Shown piece after piece: positions 46,203 to 54,434 of a stretch of DNA of 64,000 bases. Each line of letters begins with the position of its first letter. Position 1 is the stretch's first letter. A program made the position numbers and the translations under genes. Under the pieces are notes generated by a model, which was not told the origin of the DNA, searched no databases, and saw nothing but the letters and a program-made list of their open reading frames with translations. Where the stretch lies: the NCBI GenBank assembly GCA_031315995.1, contig JALDRG010000009.1:167993-231992 (forward strand), written 5' to 3'. The stretch is from Nitrospira sp. (GTDB lineage: Bacteria; Nitrospirota; Nitrospiria; Nitrospirales; Nitrospiraceae).

Positions 46203-46568
46203 CTATTCGCAGCGACAGTTTGCCTTGTAATCCATACACATCGGCCCGAAGCTCCGCTCGCAATCACAGCTGCATTTCGGGGTCTTGTCGGCCGGGCACG
46301 TAATCTGGCAGGTCTGCTTGATCCCCATGCCGCAGGACACAATCTCGCAGGAATTGGACCCTTCGGCGAACAGCAGCGGCAAGGATGGCGCAACCGGAGC
46401 TGGGGTCTGCTGAAGATCGCTACCACGACCCTCCGGCGCCGGTATTGCAGACTGAACAGTCTCCGCCCCGACCTTCTCCGCTCCCACCGGCGCAGCGAAA
46501 CCGGCCAGCACAAGCACCAATAACATCACAGCAGTTCCAACCAGACGTCGCAATGGATGCCTCCTCAT
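46203..46568 (-). CDS. Secreted cysteine-rich protein
   Basis: A 121-residue protein with a clear signal peptide (about residues 1-30, VMLLVLVLAGFAAPVGAE), a Pro/Ala-rich linker and a C-terminal cysteine-dense domain with 10 Cys in about 45 residues (NSCEIVSCGMGIKQTCQ; CSCDCERS; MCMDYKANCRCE). The cysteines are likely to form disulfides outside the cytoplasm. I do not recognise the family. Confidence 0.7.
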   Translation of the reverse strand: MRRHPLRRLVGTAVMLLVLVLAGFAAPVGAEKVGAETVQSAIPAPEGRGSDLQQTPAPVAPSLPLLFAEGSNSCEIVSCGMGIKQTCQITCPADKTPKCSCDCERSFGPMCMDYKANCRCE

Positions 46569-46635
46569 CGCCTCACCTTCCTTTCAGAGGGTCGCAGGAT
46601 AGGAAGATTGGTGTCTGAAATCAAGCCCTGTCGAA

Positions 46636-47847
46636 TCAGGCGAGACAATCGACCGCCCGATATCGTCCTGTCCCGAATGAGATGGCCGGCAGTCCCCACC
46701 AGTTCTCAATCACGGTCGCATAGACCGCCCGGTAGTCGAGCGTATATTTCAGATCGCCTTCCTGCAGATCGGTCAGCGAAGGAGGCGTTCCATAGAAGCC
46801 GCCCTTCACCTGTCCCCCCATGAAGAAATGCGGCGCTGCCGTGCCATGATCGGTTCCATGGCTGGCGTTCTCCCCGACCCGGCGGCCGAACTCCGAATAG
46901 GTCATCACCAGAACGTCTTTCCAGACACCCAGTTTCTCCATGGCCGTCCGGAAGGCCATCAGCCCTTGCGCAAGTTCCTCCAGTAACCGATGATGCGCCG
47001 CCGACTGGCCGGCGTGGGTATCAAAACTTCCTTGAGTGACCTTTATGACCGCGACCGGCACCTGCGCGGCGATGAGCGTGGCTGCGACCTCCAGCTGTTT
47101 GCCGATCCTGCTCGCCGGAAAGTTGATCGCGAGTGGTGGTGCCTGCCGAATGCGGCCCTGCAGATCGAATGCGGCATGGGAGATTTCCCGCCGGACCTCC
47201 AGAATATGGGCCAAGGCGCGGTTCGTCGTAGGCAGGGACACCGGTTTGACCGCGCCGGCCTGTTGGAGAAATTGGCCAGGATCGTGCAAGGCAATGGTGC
47301 GTGTCTTGCCTCCGCTCAGCGGACCGGCATCACCCTTGCCGAGGAGCACCCCTTCCGCCGTGAACCGTGCCGGCACTGGAAACTGCTCGAACACCCGCGA
47401 GAGCCACCCCTTGTCCAGCACCTGCTCACTATCCGACGCCGTCTCCCAGATCTCGATGGATCTGAAATGGGAACGATTCGGCCGGGGATAGCCGACACCA
47501 TGCAACCAGGCCAGTTCCCTGCCTTCCCAGAGGGACATCAGCGGGGTCAGCGCCGGATGGATCCCGAACTTTGGGGTGAGCTGGCGGACCTGATCACGCG
47601 GAATCGCCAATTGCGGTCGTGCCTGATAGTAGGCCGCCTCCTCATAGGGAATGAGCGTGTTCAGTCCATCGTTCCCGCCGTGCAGCTCGACCAACAGCAG
47701 CAATCGTTCCCGCCGGCCTGCTCCGGTCCTCGCCCCATCGGCATCAGCCGCCCAGAGCCGTGGCAGCCAGTTCGGGCGCAACAACACAAACGGCAGGGCG
47801 AATGCGGCTTTCAACAACGCGCGTCGATTCGGGCCATTTTCGATCAT
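46636..47847 (-). CDS. DUF1501 family protein, Tat-exported
   Basis: A 403-residue protein with a twin-Arg-like signal (NRRALLKAAFALPFVLL). It has the DUF1501 landmarks: LVELHGGNDGLNTLIPY, FGIHPALTPL, GVGYPRPNRSHFRSIEIWE (cut here), SFDTHAGQ, YSEFGRRVGENASHGTDHG. The family belongs to the alkaline-phosphatase/sulfatase-like superfamily and is nearly always encoded with DUF1800 proteins; its substrate is unknown. It is 7 bases behind the DUF1800 gene. Confidence 0.9.
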   Translation of the reverse strand: MIENGPNRRALLKAAFALPFVLLRPNWLPRLWAADADGARTGAGRRERLLLLVELHGGNDGLNTLIPYEEAAYYQARPQLAIPRDQVRQLTPKFGIHPALTPLMSLWEGRELAWLHGVGYPRPNRSHFRSIEIWETASDSEQVLDKGWLSRVFEQFPVPARFTAEGVLLGKGDAGPLSGGKTRTIALHDPGQFLQQAGAVKPVSLPTTNRALAHILEVRREISHAAFDLQGRIRQAPPLAINFPASRIGKQLEVAATLIAAQVPVAVIKVTQGSFDTHAGQSAAHHRLLEELAQGLMAFRTAMEKLGVWKDVLVMTYSEFGRRVGENASHGTDHGTAAPHFFMGGQVKGGFYGTPPSLTDLQEGDLKYTLDYRAVYATVIENWWGLPAISFGTGRYRAVDCLA

Positions 47848-47854
47848 GGCGGCC

Positions 47855-49177
47855 TCACTTGAGTTGATAGACGGAATCCAAGACCAGTTGATGTACGGCC
47901 TGGCCGCGCTCCTCTCCTGTAATCAGGGGCTGCACCGGCGCGAGCGGAAGGAGGGTGGCCTGCACGATATCGATGGGTTCCGCCGCGAGCCAGTTCGCGC
48001 CGACCGCCTGGCCCATGTCGGCCATTCCGTGCGCATGGCCGGTCTCATGACCGCGAATCGCACGATGCAGCAGTTGCGTCCGCTCCAGCAGGGTTGAGGT
48101 GGTAATCCATCGTGTGCCGCCCGGCCATCCCTTCACATTAGGAGGATCGAAGAGGTCCTGCCCGAGCCGGCGCGCCGACCCGATCTGCGGCCCTATGTCC
48201 TCGATCGGCAGGTTGAAAAGTCTTGTGGTGCCTACAATGAGTTCTACCGGAGACTTGATCAAGACGCCTCGATTCTCCGGCGCCCAAAACTGCGCCGTCA
48301 AAAAGAGGTCCTGAAGCAATCCGGCGATTTCATACTTCGTCCGCCTGAACGACTCGGCAAGACGATCAACTTCTCCCGGATCCGGGGTGTCTGAAATAAA
48401 TTCGCGCCACAACTTGCCGACGATGTAGCGGGCGACCTGGGGCTGCTCCAGCGTCAGCGACAGGATATCGTCACCCTCGAAGGAACCGGCTGTACCGAAG
48501 ACCTCTTTGCGCCCATCATCGTGCTGCCGCAGATCGATGCGGAACGCGCCTGTCCGGAGGTCGAGATGCCAGCCGGTAAACGCCCGTGCGGCCTGCTTGA
48601 TATCCTGTTCGGTGTAGTGCCCCTCTCCCAGCGTAAACAGCTCGAACAACTCACGGGCAAAATTTTCGTTGGGCTGCGCTTTGTGGTTCGTCTGCGTGTC
48701 GAGATACAGGAGCATCGCCGGATTCTTTGCGATGAAATTGAGCAGGGTGCGAAACGATCCCAAGGCGTGGAGCCGTAACAGCACATTCTGCTGATACAGA
48801 AACGGCGGCCACCTCACCTTGTGCAAACTGGAGGTGAAATGATTGTGCCAAAACAGCGTCATGCGTTCCAGAAGCGGATGGTGCGTCGCCATGAGCTCTC
48901 GATACCACCAGACCTTGAGCTCATGGCCATCTGCTTTAAGCATCCGGTGAAAGACCTTCCGCTCCGACTCGCTCCAGCGCTTGCGCTCCCTGGGAGACGG
49001 AGGGAGTCCATGAATCCAGGACGGGGGCGGAGTCTGAGCCTTGTTGGTGGGGATCGCCACCGCTTGCGCGACCGCCGTCGCCCGATCCAGCCGCATCACG
49101 CGCCGGATATCGTCTGGCGTGCCTCCAAAGGCGATGCGAGAAAGGAAATGGCGGGCCTCATCGAAGGTCAGATTCAT
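47855..49177 (-). CDS. DUF1800 family protein
   Basis: A 440-residue protein with the DUF1800 pattern: HFLSRIAFGGTPDDI at the N-terminus, WWYRELMATHHPLLERMTLFWHNHF (in two parts), YLDTQTNHKAQPNENFARELFELFTLGEGHYTEQDI (conserved core NENFARELFELFTLG) and ARAFTGW. It has no signal peptide of its own. Paired with the DUF1501 gene in one operon, it may form a secreted or surface complex with it. Confidence 0.9.
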   Translation of the reverse strand: MNLTFDEARHFLSRIAFGGTPDDIRRVMRLDRATAVAQAVAIPTNKAQTPPPSWIHGLPPSPRERKRWSESERKVFHRMLKADGHELKVWWYRELMATHHPLLERMTLFWHNHFTSSLHKVRWPPFLYQQNVLLRLHALGSFRTLLNFIAKNPAMLLYLDTQTNHKAQPNENFARELFELFTLGEGHYTEQDIKQAARAFTGWHLDLRTGAFRIDLRQHDDGRKEVFGTAGSFEGDDILSLTLEQPQVARYIVGKLWREFISDTPDPGEVDRLAESFRRTKYEIAGLLQDLFLTAQFWAPENRGVLIKSPVELIVGTTRLFNLPIEDIGPQIGSARRLGQDLFDPPNVKGWPGGTRWITTSTLLERTQLLHRAIRGHETGHAHGMADMGQAVGANWLAAEPIDIVQATLLPLAPVQPLITGEERGQAVHQLVLDSVYQLK

Positions 49178-49318
49178 GCATGAGCTTTCTGAAAAGTTGA
49201 TGCGGCACTATCTCTGACAACGATACTCGACCAACCTGGTTGACAGTTTGTGTCGGCCATTGTGTACCTGGGCATAAACCTAGTAGCCGGCAGCCGAAGC
49301 GTTCTTGTAGTATGCCGG

Positions 49319-49750
49319 ATGCTTCGCATGCTATCCCTTCTGATGCTGGTGGGCTTGCTGGGATTGGACGCCGGGTGCGGCACCTCGTCCGGTCACCGCC
49401 TCACGGGCTCGGTCCGGTATTTCAATATCCGAACGGACGTCGCGCCGCGCCATCTGATCGTGCAGATCGGCGACGAGATCCGTTGGCAAAACTTGAATGC
49501 CCATGCGGTCAGGCTACGGATGCTCGCAGAAACGAACCCTGATCTGATCGCCTGCGATAAAGGCTTTTCTCAATTCGGAATCCTCCAAGATTCCGTGACC
49601 ATCGCCCCCCTGCAATCCGTCAGCCTCTGTTTCTCGAAACCCACCACCGTTCGCTTCAATGTCTGGCTCGAAGCCGACAATCCCCAAGGCGCCATAACTC
49701 CCACCGGGAGCATCCGCATCGAACCGTCCCGATCGAAGCGCAGCTCCTAA
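49319..49750 (+). CDS. Putative lipoprotein with cupredoxin-like domain
   Basis: The N-terminus is a lipoprotein signal with lipobox LDAGC. The remainder is beta-rich (VRYFNIRTDVAPRHLIVQIGDEIRWQN, in two parts), resembling plastocyanin-like cupredoxins, with candidate copper ligands His (NAHAVRL) and Cys (CDKG or LCFS). The canonical C-x-x-x-x-H-x-x-M cluster is not evident, so metal binding is doubtful. The start is ambiguous: ATG at 49319, 49328 or an upstream 49250. It is divergent from the DUF1800 gene. Confidence 0.6.
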   Translation: MLRMLSLLMLVGLLGLDAGCGTSSGHRLTGSVRYFNIRTDVAPRHLIVQIGDEIRWQNLNAHAVRLRMLAETNPDLIACDKGFSQFGILQDSVTIAPLQSVSLCFSKPTTVRFNVWLEADNPQGAITPTGSIRIEPSRSKRSS

Positions 49751-49885
49751 CCCACGCGCGGACTACAGGGCATCGAGTCGGCAACCGGTTCATGACGCGA
49801 TCAAGAACATGTGCGAGCGGCACCGTCGGAGTGAGGCGGAATATCCTGCGACAACTCCACCGAGGGAAAGTGTGGCAACAGCCTA

Positions 49886-50323
49886 TCAGCAGGGAATGTT
49901 GATGGACGGATCGCAGAAGAGCGGAGGAATCACAGTGGGACGCATGTAGCGCGACGCGGGATCTTGCGACCCCATCGGCGCGGTGAGCGCCGGCCCACCC
50001 GTCAGGCCCGGCAGTCCTTTTCCAATCGTCCCGAACGACTTGCCTTGGCTGGAAGGAATGGTGACCGCTTGCGGCGCGCTCGCGCCCGAGGCCGTCGACG
50101 CGATAGCCGACGATTGGGCGAGGGGATTCGGAATCGGCAAGGTCCCAAAAGATTGCGGATTCTGTCCGGGCTGATTCTGTCCAAGCTGATTTTGAGGGTT
50201 CGACGGCGAGGATGAGGCCTGCGCTCCGGCAACCGACGGCGCCGCCACCGTAATGAGGCAGAGTCCCAGCGCCCACAGACTCACCTGCACCCACCGCCCC
50301 TCTGATCCGCTATGCTGCCTCAC
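49886..50323 (-). CDS. Secreted low-complexity protein of unknown function
   Basis: A product of about 145 residues from GTG 50323 (GGAG 5 bases before). It has a signal peptide ending SVAGAQA, then a stretch rich in Asn, Gln, Pro, Gly and Ser (NPQNQLGQNQPGQNPQS), and a C-terminus FCDPSINIPC with two Cys that may form a disulfide. It lies 19 bases after the PII-like gene and is probably in the same transcript. No family was recognised. Confidence 0.6.
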   Translation of the reverse strand: MRQHSGSEGRWVQVSLWALGLCLITVAAPSVAGAQASSSPSNPQNQLGQNQPGQNPQSFGTLPIPNPLAQSSAIASTASGASAPQAVTIPSSQGKSFGTIGKGLPGLTGGPALTAPMGSQDPASRYMRPTVIPPLFCDPSINIPC

Positions 50324-50342
50324 ATCTACTCCGCGTCTTCGT

Positions 50343-50654
50343 CTACACCAGCTGCCGACAAGGCCAGATAAACAGCGTAATAGAGGGCTTCTGGCCCCCC
50401 GGCCGTTGCAGCACCTCATCAATCCAGGCCTTGATCGCGGTCTCAACCTTTTGTGCCTGCGCATCGTCTACCGCCACCAGAAGTACGCTGTTGACCCCTG
50501 GATAGAAGGAGATGCCATCGGCGGGCCCCGTCTGTCCGGCTCCGGTCGTTTCAGGCAATTCGGTATAGGCGCGGACGTCGCACTGCTCCAACAATACATG
50601 CACCCGCTCTTTGAGTGAAGACCGGAACACCAACATCAACATCAACATATTCAT
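50343..50654 (-). CDS. PII-like small protein
   Basis: A 103-residue protein with a beta-alpha-beta pattern (MLMLVFRSSLKERVHVLLEQCDVRAYTELPE, in two parts; SVLLVAVDDAQAQKVETAIKAWIDEV) that resembles small PII-like (ferredoxin-fold) sensors near metal-efflux or transport genes. No signal peptide is convincing. It lies between topoisomerase VI subunit A and a secreted protein gene, so context gives little help. Confidence 0.55.
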   Translation of the reverse strand: MNMLMLMLVFRSSLKERVHVLLEQCDVRAYTELPETTGAGQTGPADGISFYPGVNSVLLVAVDDAQAQKVETAIKAWIDEVLQRPGGQKPSITLFIWPCRQLV

Positions 50655-50696
50655 GGTATCACTCCCGATCTGTGTCCCTGCCTCTTCATCCCGCGC

Positions 50697-51803
50697 CTAA
50701 TCCAGCCAGTCTTTTTCCTTGAGCTTTCGCGGCAAATACTTCTTGGTTAGGTATTGAAAGTCCTTGTTCGCCAGTGCATCCAACTCGTATTTCAACCCGC
50801 TCGTGAGCATCCGTTTGATTTCCTGCTGCCAGGCCGGCTTCTGGAACCACTGATAGTTCAGCAGTTCCCTGGCGCGCGTGATGTCTTTGTCGTTCAGCTT
50901 GATACCCACATTGCGCGGCAACTCATACCGCTCCGGATCGGCGCTGGAGAGTCCGATGAACTTCGCTTTGGGAATCGCCATCCGTTGGCTTTCGAACGCG
51001 AGGTTGATCGAGCCCTGTTTCACCACCGAGTAAATATAGTATCCCCAGGGATCGTTGTCGACCAGGACATACACCGGCAGTTTGTACTCTTCGTGCAGCC
51101 GCCGCGCCAACCGGCGGACGCCCCGCGGCGGCTGGCCGTTCCCCGTCAGCAGCACGCAGTTATATCGCCGCCAGAACTTGTCTTCCGACAACCGATTCCA
51201 CTGCGTACCTTTTTCAACCAGCAAGAGGAAATCGGCAGTGCAGCGGCGTATCTCAAGATATTCCGGTTCGACGATCGAAGGTACGGAATACCCGCCCTTT
51301 CCCAGCTTGGCGCAGTCTACCCGATCGCCGTCATCACCGAACACCACTGGCCCGACGATACTCCCGCTGTTCTCCGCCCGCACATGGAGTTCTTCCCGGA
51401 GGGCCACGAGCGACACTTCGAGATCCTCGATGATCGGGTCGGACTCGTCTTGCGTATCGAACGTATTCTCATGCGAGTCCTGAATCGTATGCTTGGTTCG
51501 GTAATAGATCTCCCTGAGGGAGGTCGTGAGGTCGGCCTGCTGCAGCTCAGCGAGCGCATCGGCCACCAGCATGGTCTGCATGAATTTCTTCGCCATCCCG
51601 ACATTGAAAAATGAGCGGGATTGCTTTTTCTCGCCCATCACGATCAAGCCCCGGCGGGGATTGAACGACACATTGGACAAGGCACGAATCGGAATCTCGA
51701 ACGTCGGGTCTTTGGCCCGTTGCGCCGCCGCGATCACGACATCGGCCATGCCGACGAGTTTTTTTCCCACCGCACCGTTCTTCTTCGGTTTTGCCTGTGC
51801 CAT
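50697..51803 (-). CDS. top6A: DNA topoisomerase VI subunit A
   Basis: The catalytic, Spo11-related subunit of type IIB topoisomerase, which cuts both DNA strands and passes another duplex through. The 368-residue protein has the winged-helix catalytic Tyr (Y101 in LREIYYRTKHT) and the Toprim domain with LLVEKGTQ (Glu) and VDNDPWGYY (DxD). The gene follows top6B after 8 bases, so the subunits are made together. Topo VI is typical of archaea and plants and only sporadic in bacteria. Confidence 0.92.
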   Translation of the reverse strand: MAQAKPKKNGAVGKKLVGMADVVIAAAQRAKDPTFEIPIRALSNVSFNPRRGLIVMGEKKQSRSFFNVGMAKKFMQTMLVADALAELQQADLTTSLREIYYRTKHTIQDSHENTFDTQDESDPIIEDLEVSLVALREELHVRAENSGSIVGPVVFGDDGDRVDCAKLGKGGYSVPSIVEPEYLEIRRCTADFLLLVEKGTQWNRLSEDKFWRRYNCVLLTGNGQPPRGVRRLARRLHEEYKLPVYVLVDNDPWGYYIYSVVKQGSINLAFESQRMAIPKAKFIGLSSADPERYELPRNVGIKLNDKDITRARELLNYQWFQKPAWQQEIKRMLTSGLKYELDALANKDFQYLTKKYLPRKLKEKDWLD

Positions 51804-51811
51804 AAACTACC

Positions 51812-53920
51812 CTACTTCCTTTTACGGGTGGCGGATGCCTGCGCGGGCTTCCCCTTGAGCGATGTCGTCTTTTTCGTCGGCGGCGTCTCAAACAAGGTTT
51901 GCTGCCCGACGTTCGCCTTCGTTGCACGAACCGACTTGCCCGTTCGGCTGTTCGGCGCCTCTTTTGCGCCCCGCTTGGCTTTGGGCCTGGTCTTTGTTTG
52001 TGCGATTGGTTCAGCCTGGAGTGCCATGGAGGCCGAGGCACGCGCCGGAGGGGCCTGCTGCGCGAGATCGGCATCTCCCTCGATGCCTTCGGCCGTCACG
52101 ATGATGGAATGCGGCAGGCCTTCAGGTCCGGCATTGGTTTTCCCGAGAGCCTCATCGGTCTTGAGGCCACCTGTCCGTGTACTGGCGATCTTGTGCAACT
52201 GCTCCTTCAACTTCTCGGTGGGAAGGTTCCCGCCTTTCAGACGATTGCAGGCGGCTACGACTTCTTCAATATACAGTTCGAAGATGTTGCGCCGCCGAAA
52301 TTCACTGGCGGCCCGCTCTCTTCTCCGCAGAAAAATACCCAGACGTCGTCCGGCTTCGCGTAGCGCCAGCGTGATTTCCTTCTGAATTTCGTCGTAGTCC
52401 GCGATCGCTTCCTTCGACTCGCTGGTGAACGGCACCCACACGGACGCCATGTGGACGAAAATCACCATTGGTCCGGCGGGAAGCGCGCCCCGTGACTGGG
52501 AGACGCCGTAGTGACGCCACGTGGTGCTGAGCACCGCCTTAAAGGTGGCGCAAGCCGATTGTTGATAGAGCAACGGCACCCGATTCGCATACCGGATCAC
52601 CCGCGCCTGCTCGGTATCGTTCCCGTGGTCTTCACCTTCAGCCAAGGGCACGGCGGCCTGCTGCGGTTTCGCCGCTTCGTCGGGCGCTTTGCCGAATGCC
52701 AACCCGGCTTCGATGATAAAGGGATAGCCGCGATACACGGCCGGCGGACGACTCACCGCGGTATAAAACTCGCCTTTAATTTGTTTGTACAGGCCGGAGA
52801 GAATCGCCTTTTCTCCGATCGGCGAGATACAGTTCGTCGGCGGCGCCATGATCTTAGTCGTCTGGATCGTCTTGTACAGCGTTTCGGCCGCCTGGTGCTT
52901 GACGGCGCGAGGTTTGGTCTGGGGCGACACTTTCGCCGCCTTGCACATCTCCTCGGCCAAAGCGGGCGAGACTCGGCAGAAGTCGCTCGCCAGGAAACTT
53001 GCTACCGTATGGCTCTTCGTATCCTGCAGCATCTTGAGCAAGGCCCCGAACTCGATGCCATACGGATGCGGCTTGATTTCTTTGGGTGAGGCCGGCAGTT
53101 CGTGATACGTCCGGGGATACTCTTTCGTCTCTCCTTCCGGCTGGTGATACACCAGCCGGACATGCGGATTCGCAATCGAGGTCTGCTCCAGCCATTCATC
53201 CACCGACGCGCGGCCTTTTTGGTATCGCCCTTCGACCTCGAGTGCCACCTCAGTGCCCTGAGGCTGCGCCCATTCGATCTGTTTATTCTCGTGCACCAGC
53301 GGCTCATTCTTCTTCGTGTCGATCTGCACTTCGAAGTAATGCGCGGCCGCGCGGGGCCCGGTGCGAGAGATTACTTTCACGGGCTTGCCGGTGGTCAGCT
53401 GGCCATACATTCCGGCGGCAGAAATACCGATGCCTTGTTGCCCCCGGCTCATCCGCATGCGATGAAATTTCGAGCCATACAGCAATTTCGCAAACACCCG
53501 TGGGATCTGCTGACGCACAATGCCCGGTCCGTTATCGGTCACCGTGATCCGGAAGCGCGTGGCCTGACTCGGCGCAACGGGCGCCTGTCCATTCATGACC
53601 GTTTCAAGCCTCACCGTCACGTCAGGCAGAATGCCTGCTTCTTCGCACGCATCCAGCGAGTTATCCACGGCTTCTTTCACGCAGGTCAGCAACGCCTTTC
53701 TGGGATTGTCGAAACCCAGGAGATGCCGATTTTTCGTGAAGAACTCGGAGACGGAGATTTCGCGTTGCCGTGCTCCCATTTCAACAGCCGTGACCGCGGA
53801 AGCGGATTTCTCGATGAGCGACGGTTTTTTTCGTGATGCGCCCGACTCGGAGACTGTGGATTCGGATGGGGACGGAGACACGGAGGACTCAGCATGTCGC
53901 GATGATGTCTTGGTGGCCAT
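51812..53920 (-). CDS. top6B: DNA topoisomerase VI subunit B
   Basis: The GHKL ATPase subunit of topoisomerase VI. The 702-residue protein has the N box KEAVDNSLDACEEAG, TDNGPGI, the G2 box SRGQQGIGISAAGMYGQ and the transducer domain that links ATP binding to subunit A. It has additional low-complexity tails: an N-terminal Ser/Pro stretch (about residues 1-45) and a C-terminal basic, Ala/Pro/Lys-rich stretch (about 640-702, KTRPKAKRGAKEAP and following). It is longer than a typical archaeal subunit B of about 530-550 residues, mostly because of these tails. Confidence 0.92.
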   Translation of the reverse strand: MATKTSSRHAESSVSPSPSESTVSESGASRKKPSLIEKSASAVTAVEMGARQREISVSEFFTKNRHLLGFDNPRKALLTCVKEAVDNSLDACEEAGILPDVTVRLETVMNGQAPVAPSQATRFRITVTDNGPGIVRQQIPRVFAKLLYGSKFHRMRMSRGQQGIGISAAGMYGQLTTGKPVKVISRTGPRAAAHYFEVQIDTKKNEPLVHENKQIEWAQPQGTEVALEVEGRYQKGRASVDEWLEQTSIANPHVRLVYHQPEGETKEYPRTYHELPASPKEIKPHPYGIEFGALLKMLQDTKSHTVASFLASDFCRVSPALAEEMCKAAKVSPQTKPRAVKHQAAETLYKTIQTTKIMAPPTNCISPIGEKAILSGLYKQIKGEFYTAVSRPPAVYRGYPFIIEAGLAFGKAPDEAAKPQQAAVPLAEGEDHGNDTEQARVIRYANRVPLLYQQSACATFKAVLSTTWRHYGVSQSRGALPAGPMVIFVHMASVWVPFTSESKEAIADYDEIQKEITLALREAGRRLGIFLRRRERAASEFRRRNIFELYIEEVVAACNRLKGGNLPTEKLKEQLHKIASTRTGGLKTDEALGKTNAGPEGLPHSIIVTAEGIEGDADLAQQAPPARASASMALQAEPIAQTKTRPKAKRGAKEAPNSRTGKSVRATKANVGQQTLFETPPTKKTTSLKGKPAQASATRKRK

Positions 53921-54434
53921 TCAACCTCTCACGCAAGCAAATTCATACCGGAACGGATCGACTGGATGCACACTGAACGATACGTACACTCATCGTCGTT
54001 TACAGGGAACGGGAAGGAGAGTCAAGCCTTGAGCGCATTCTCGGCGTCATCCACTACCGGAGACACAAGCGTCGCGCCTGTCGTGCGGAGCCGATGTAGA
54101 CCAATGGGAAAGGAAAGAATCGACGGGATGAGGATCTGCAGGAAGTTTGGGTGGGAGGAGGACGCACCTACCGAGGAGAGGTAGATACGGCGGAGATCTC
54201 GGGAGGACTTCAGGCTTCCCAGTACAAGCTGGGCATGCACACCATCCTCAACACTCAATCCCCTTTTAGTACATATTCCCCCGGGGCGTTATCTCCCCCC
54301 ACTCGATTACGATAGGCCTCCTCACGCCGGTGAGTCAAGAGTGCGCATATAATGCCCCGGCCCAGACATGTTCTCCGCTACGATTCACATTAATGGTGCA
54401 CCCAGGACTTCCAGTTCTTAGTGCGTCTTCCCGC
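53921..54434. other. Intergenic stretch between topoisomerase VI and catalase
   Basis: No frame has a ribosome site or known motif. It contains the promoter side of top6B and the 3' side of katE. I see no RNA gene or strong T-tailed hairpin. Confidence 0.45.
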
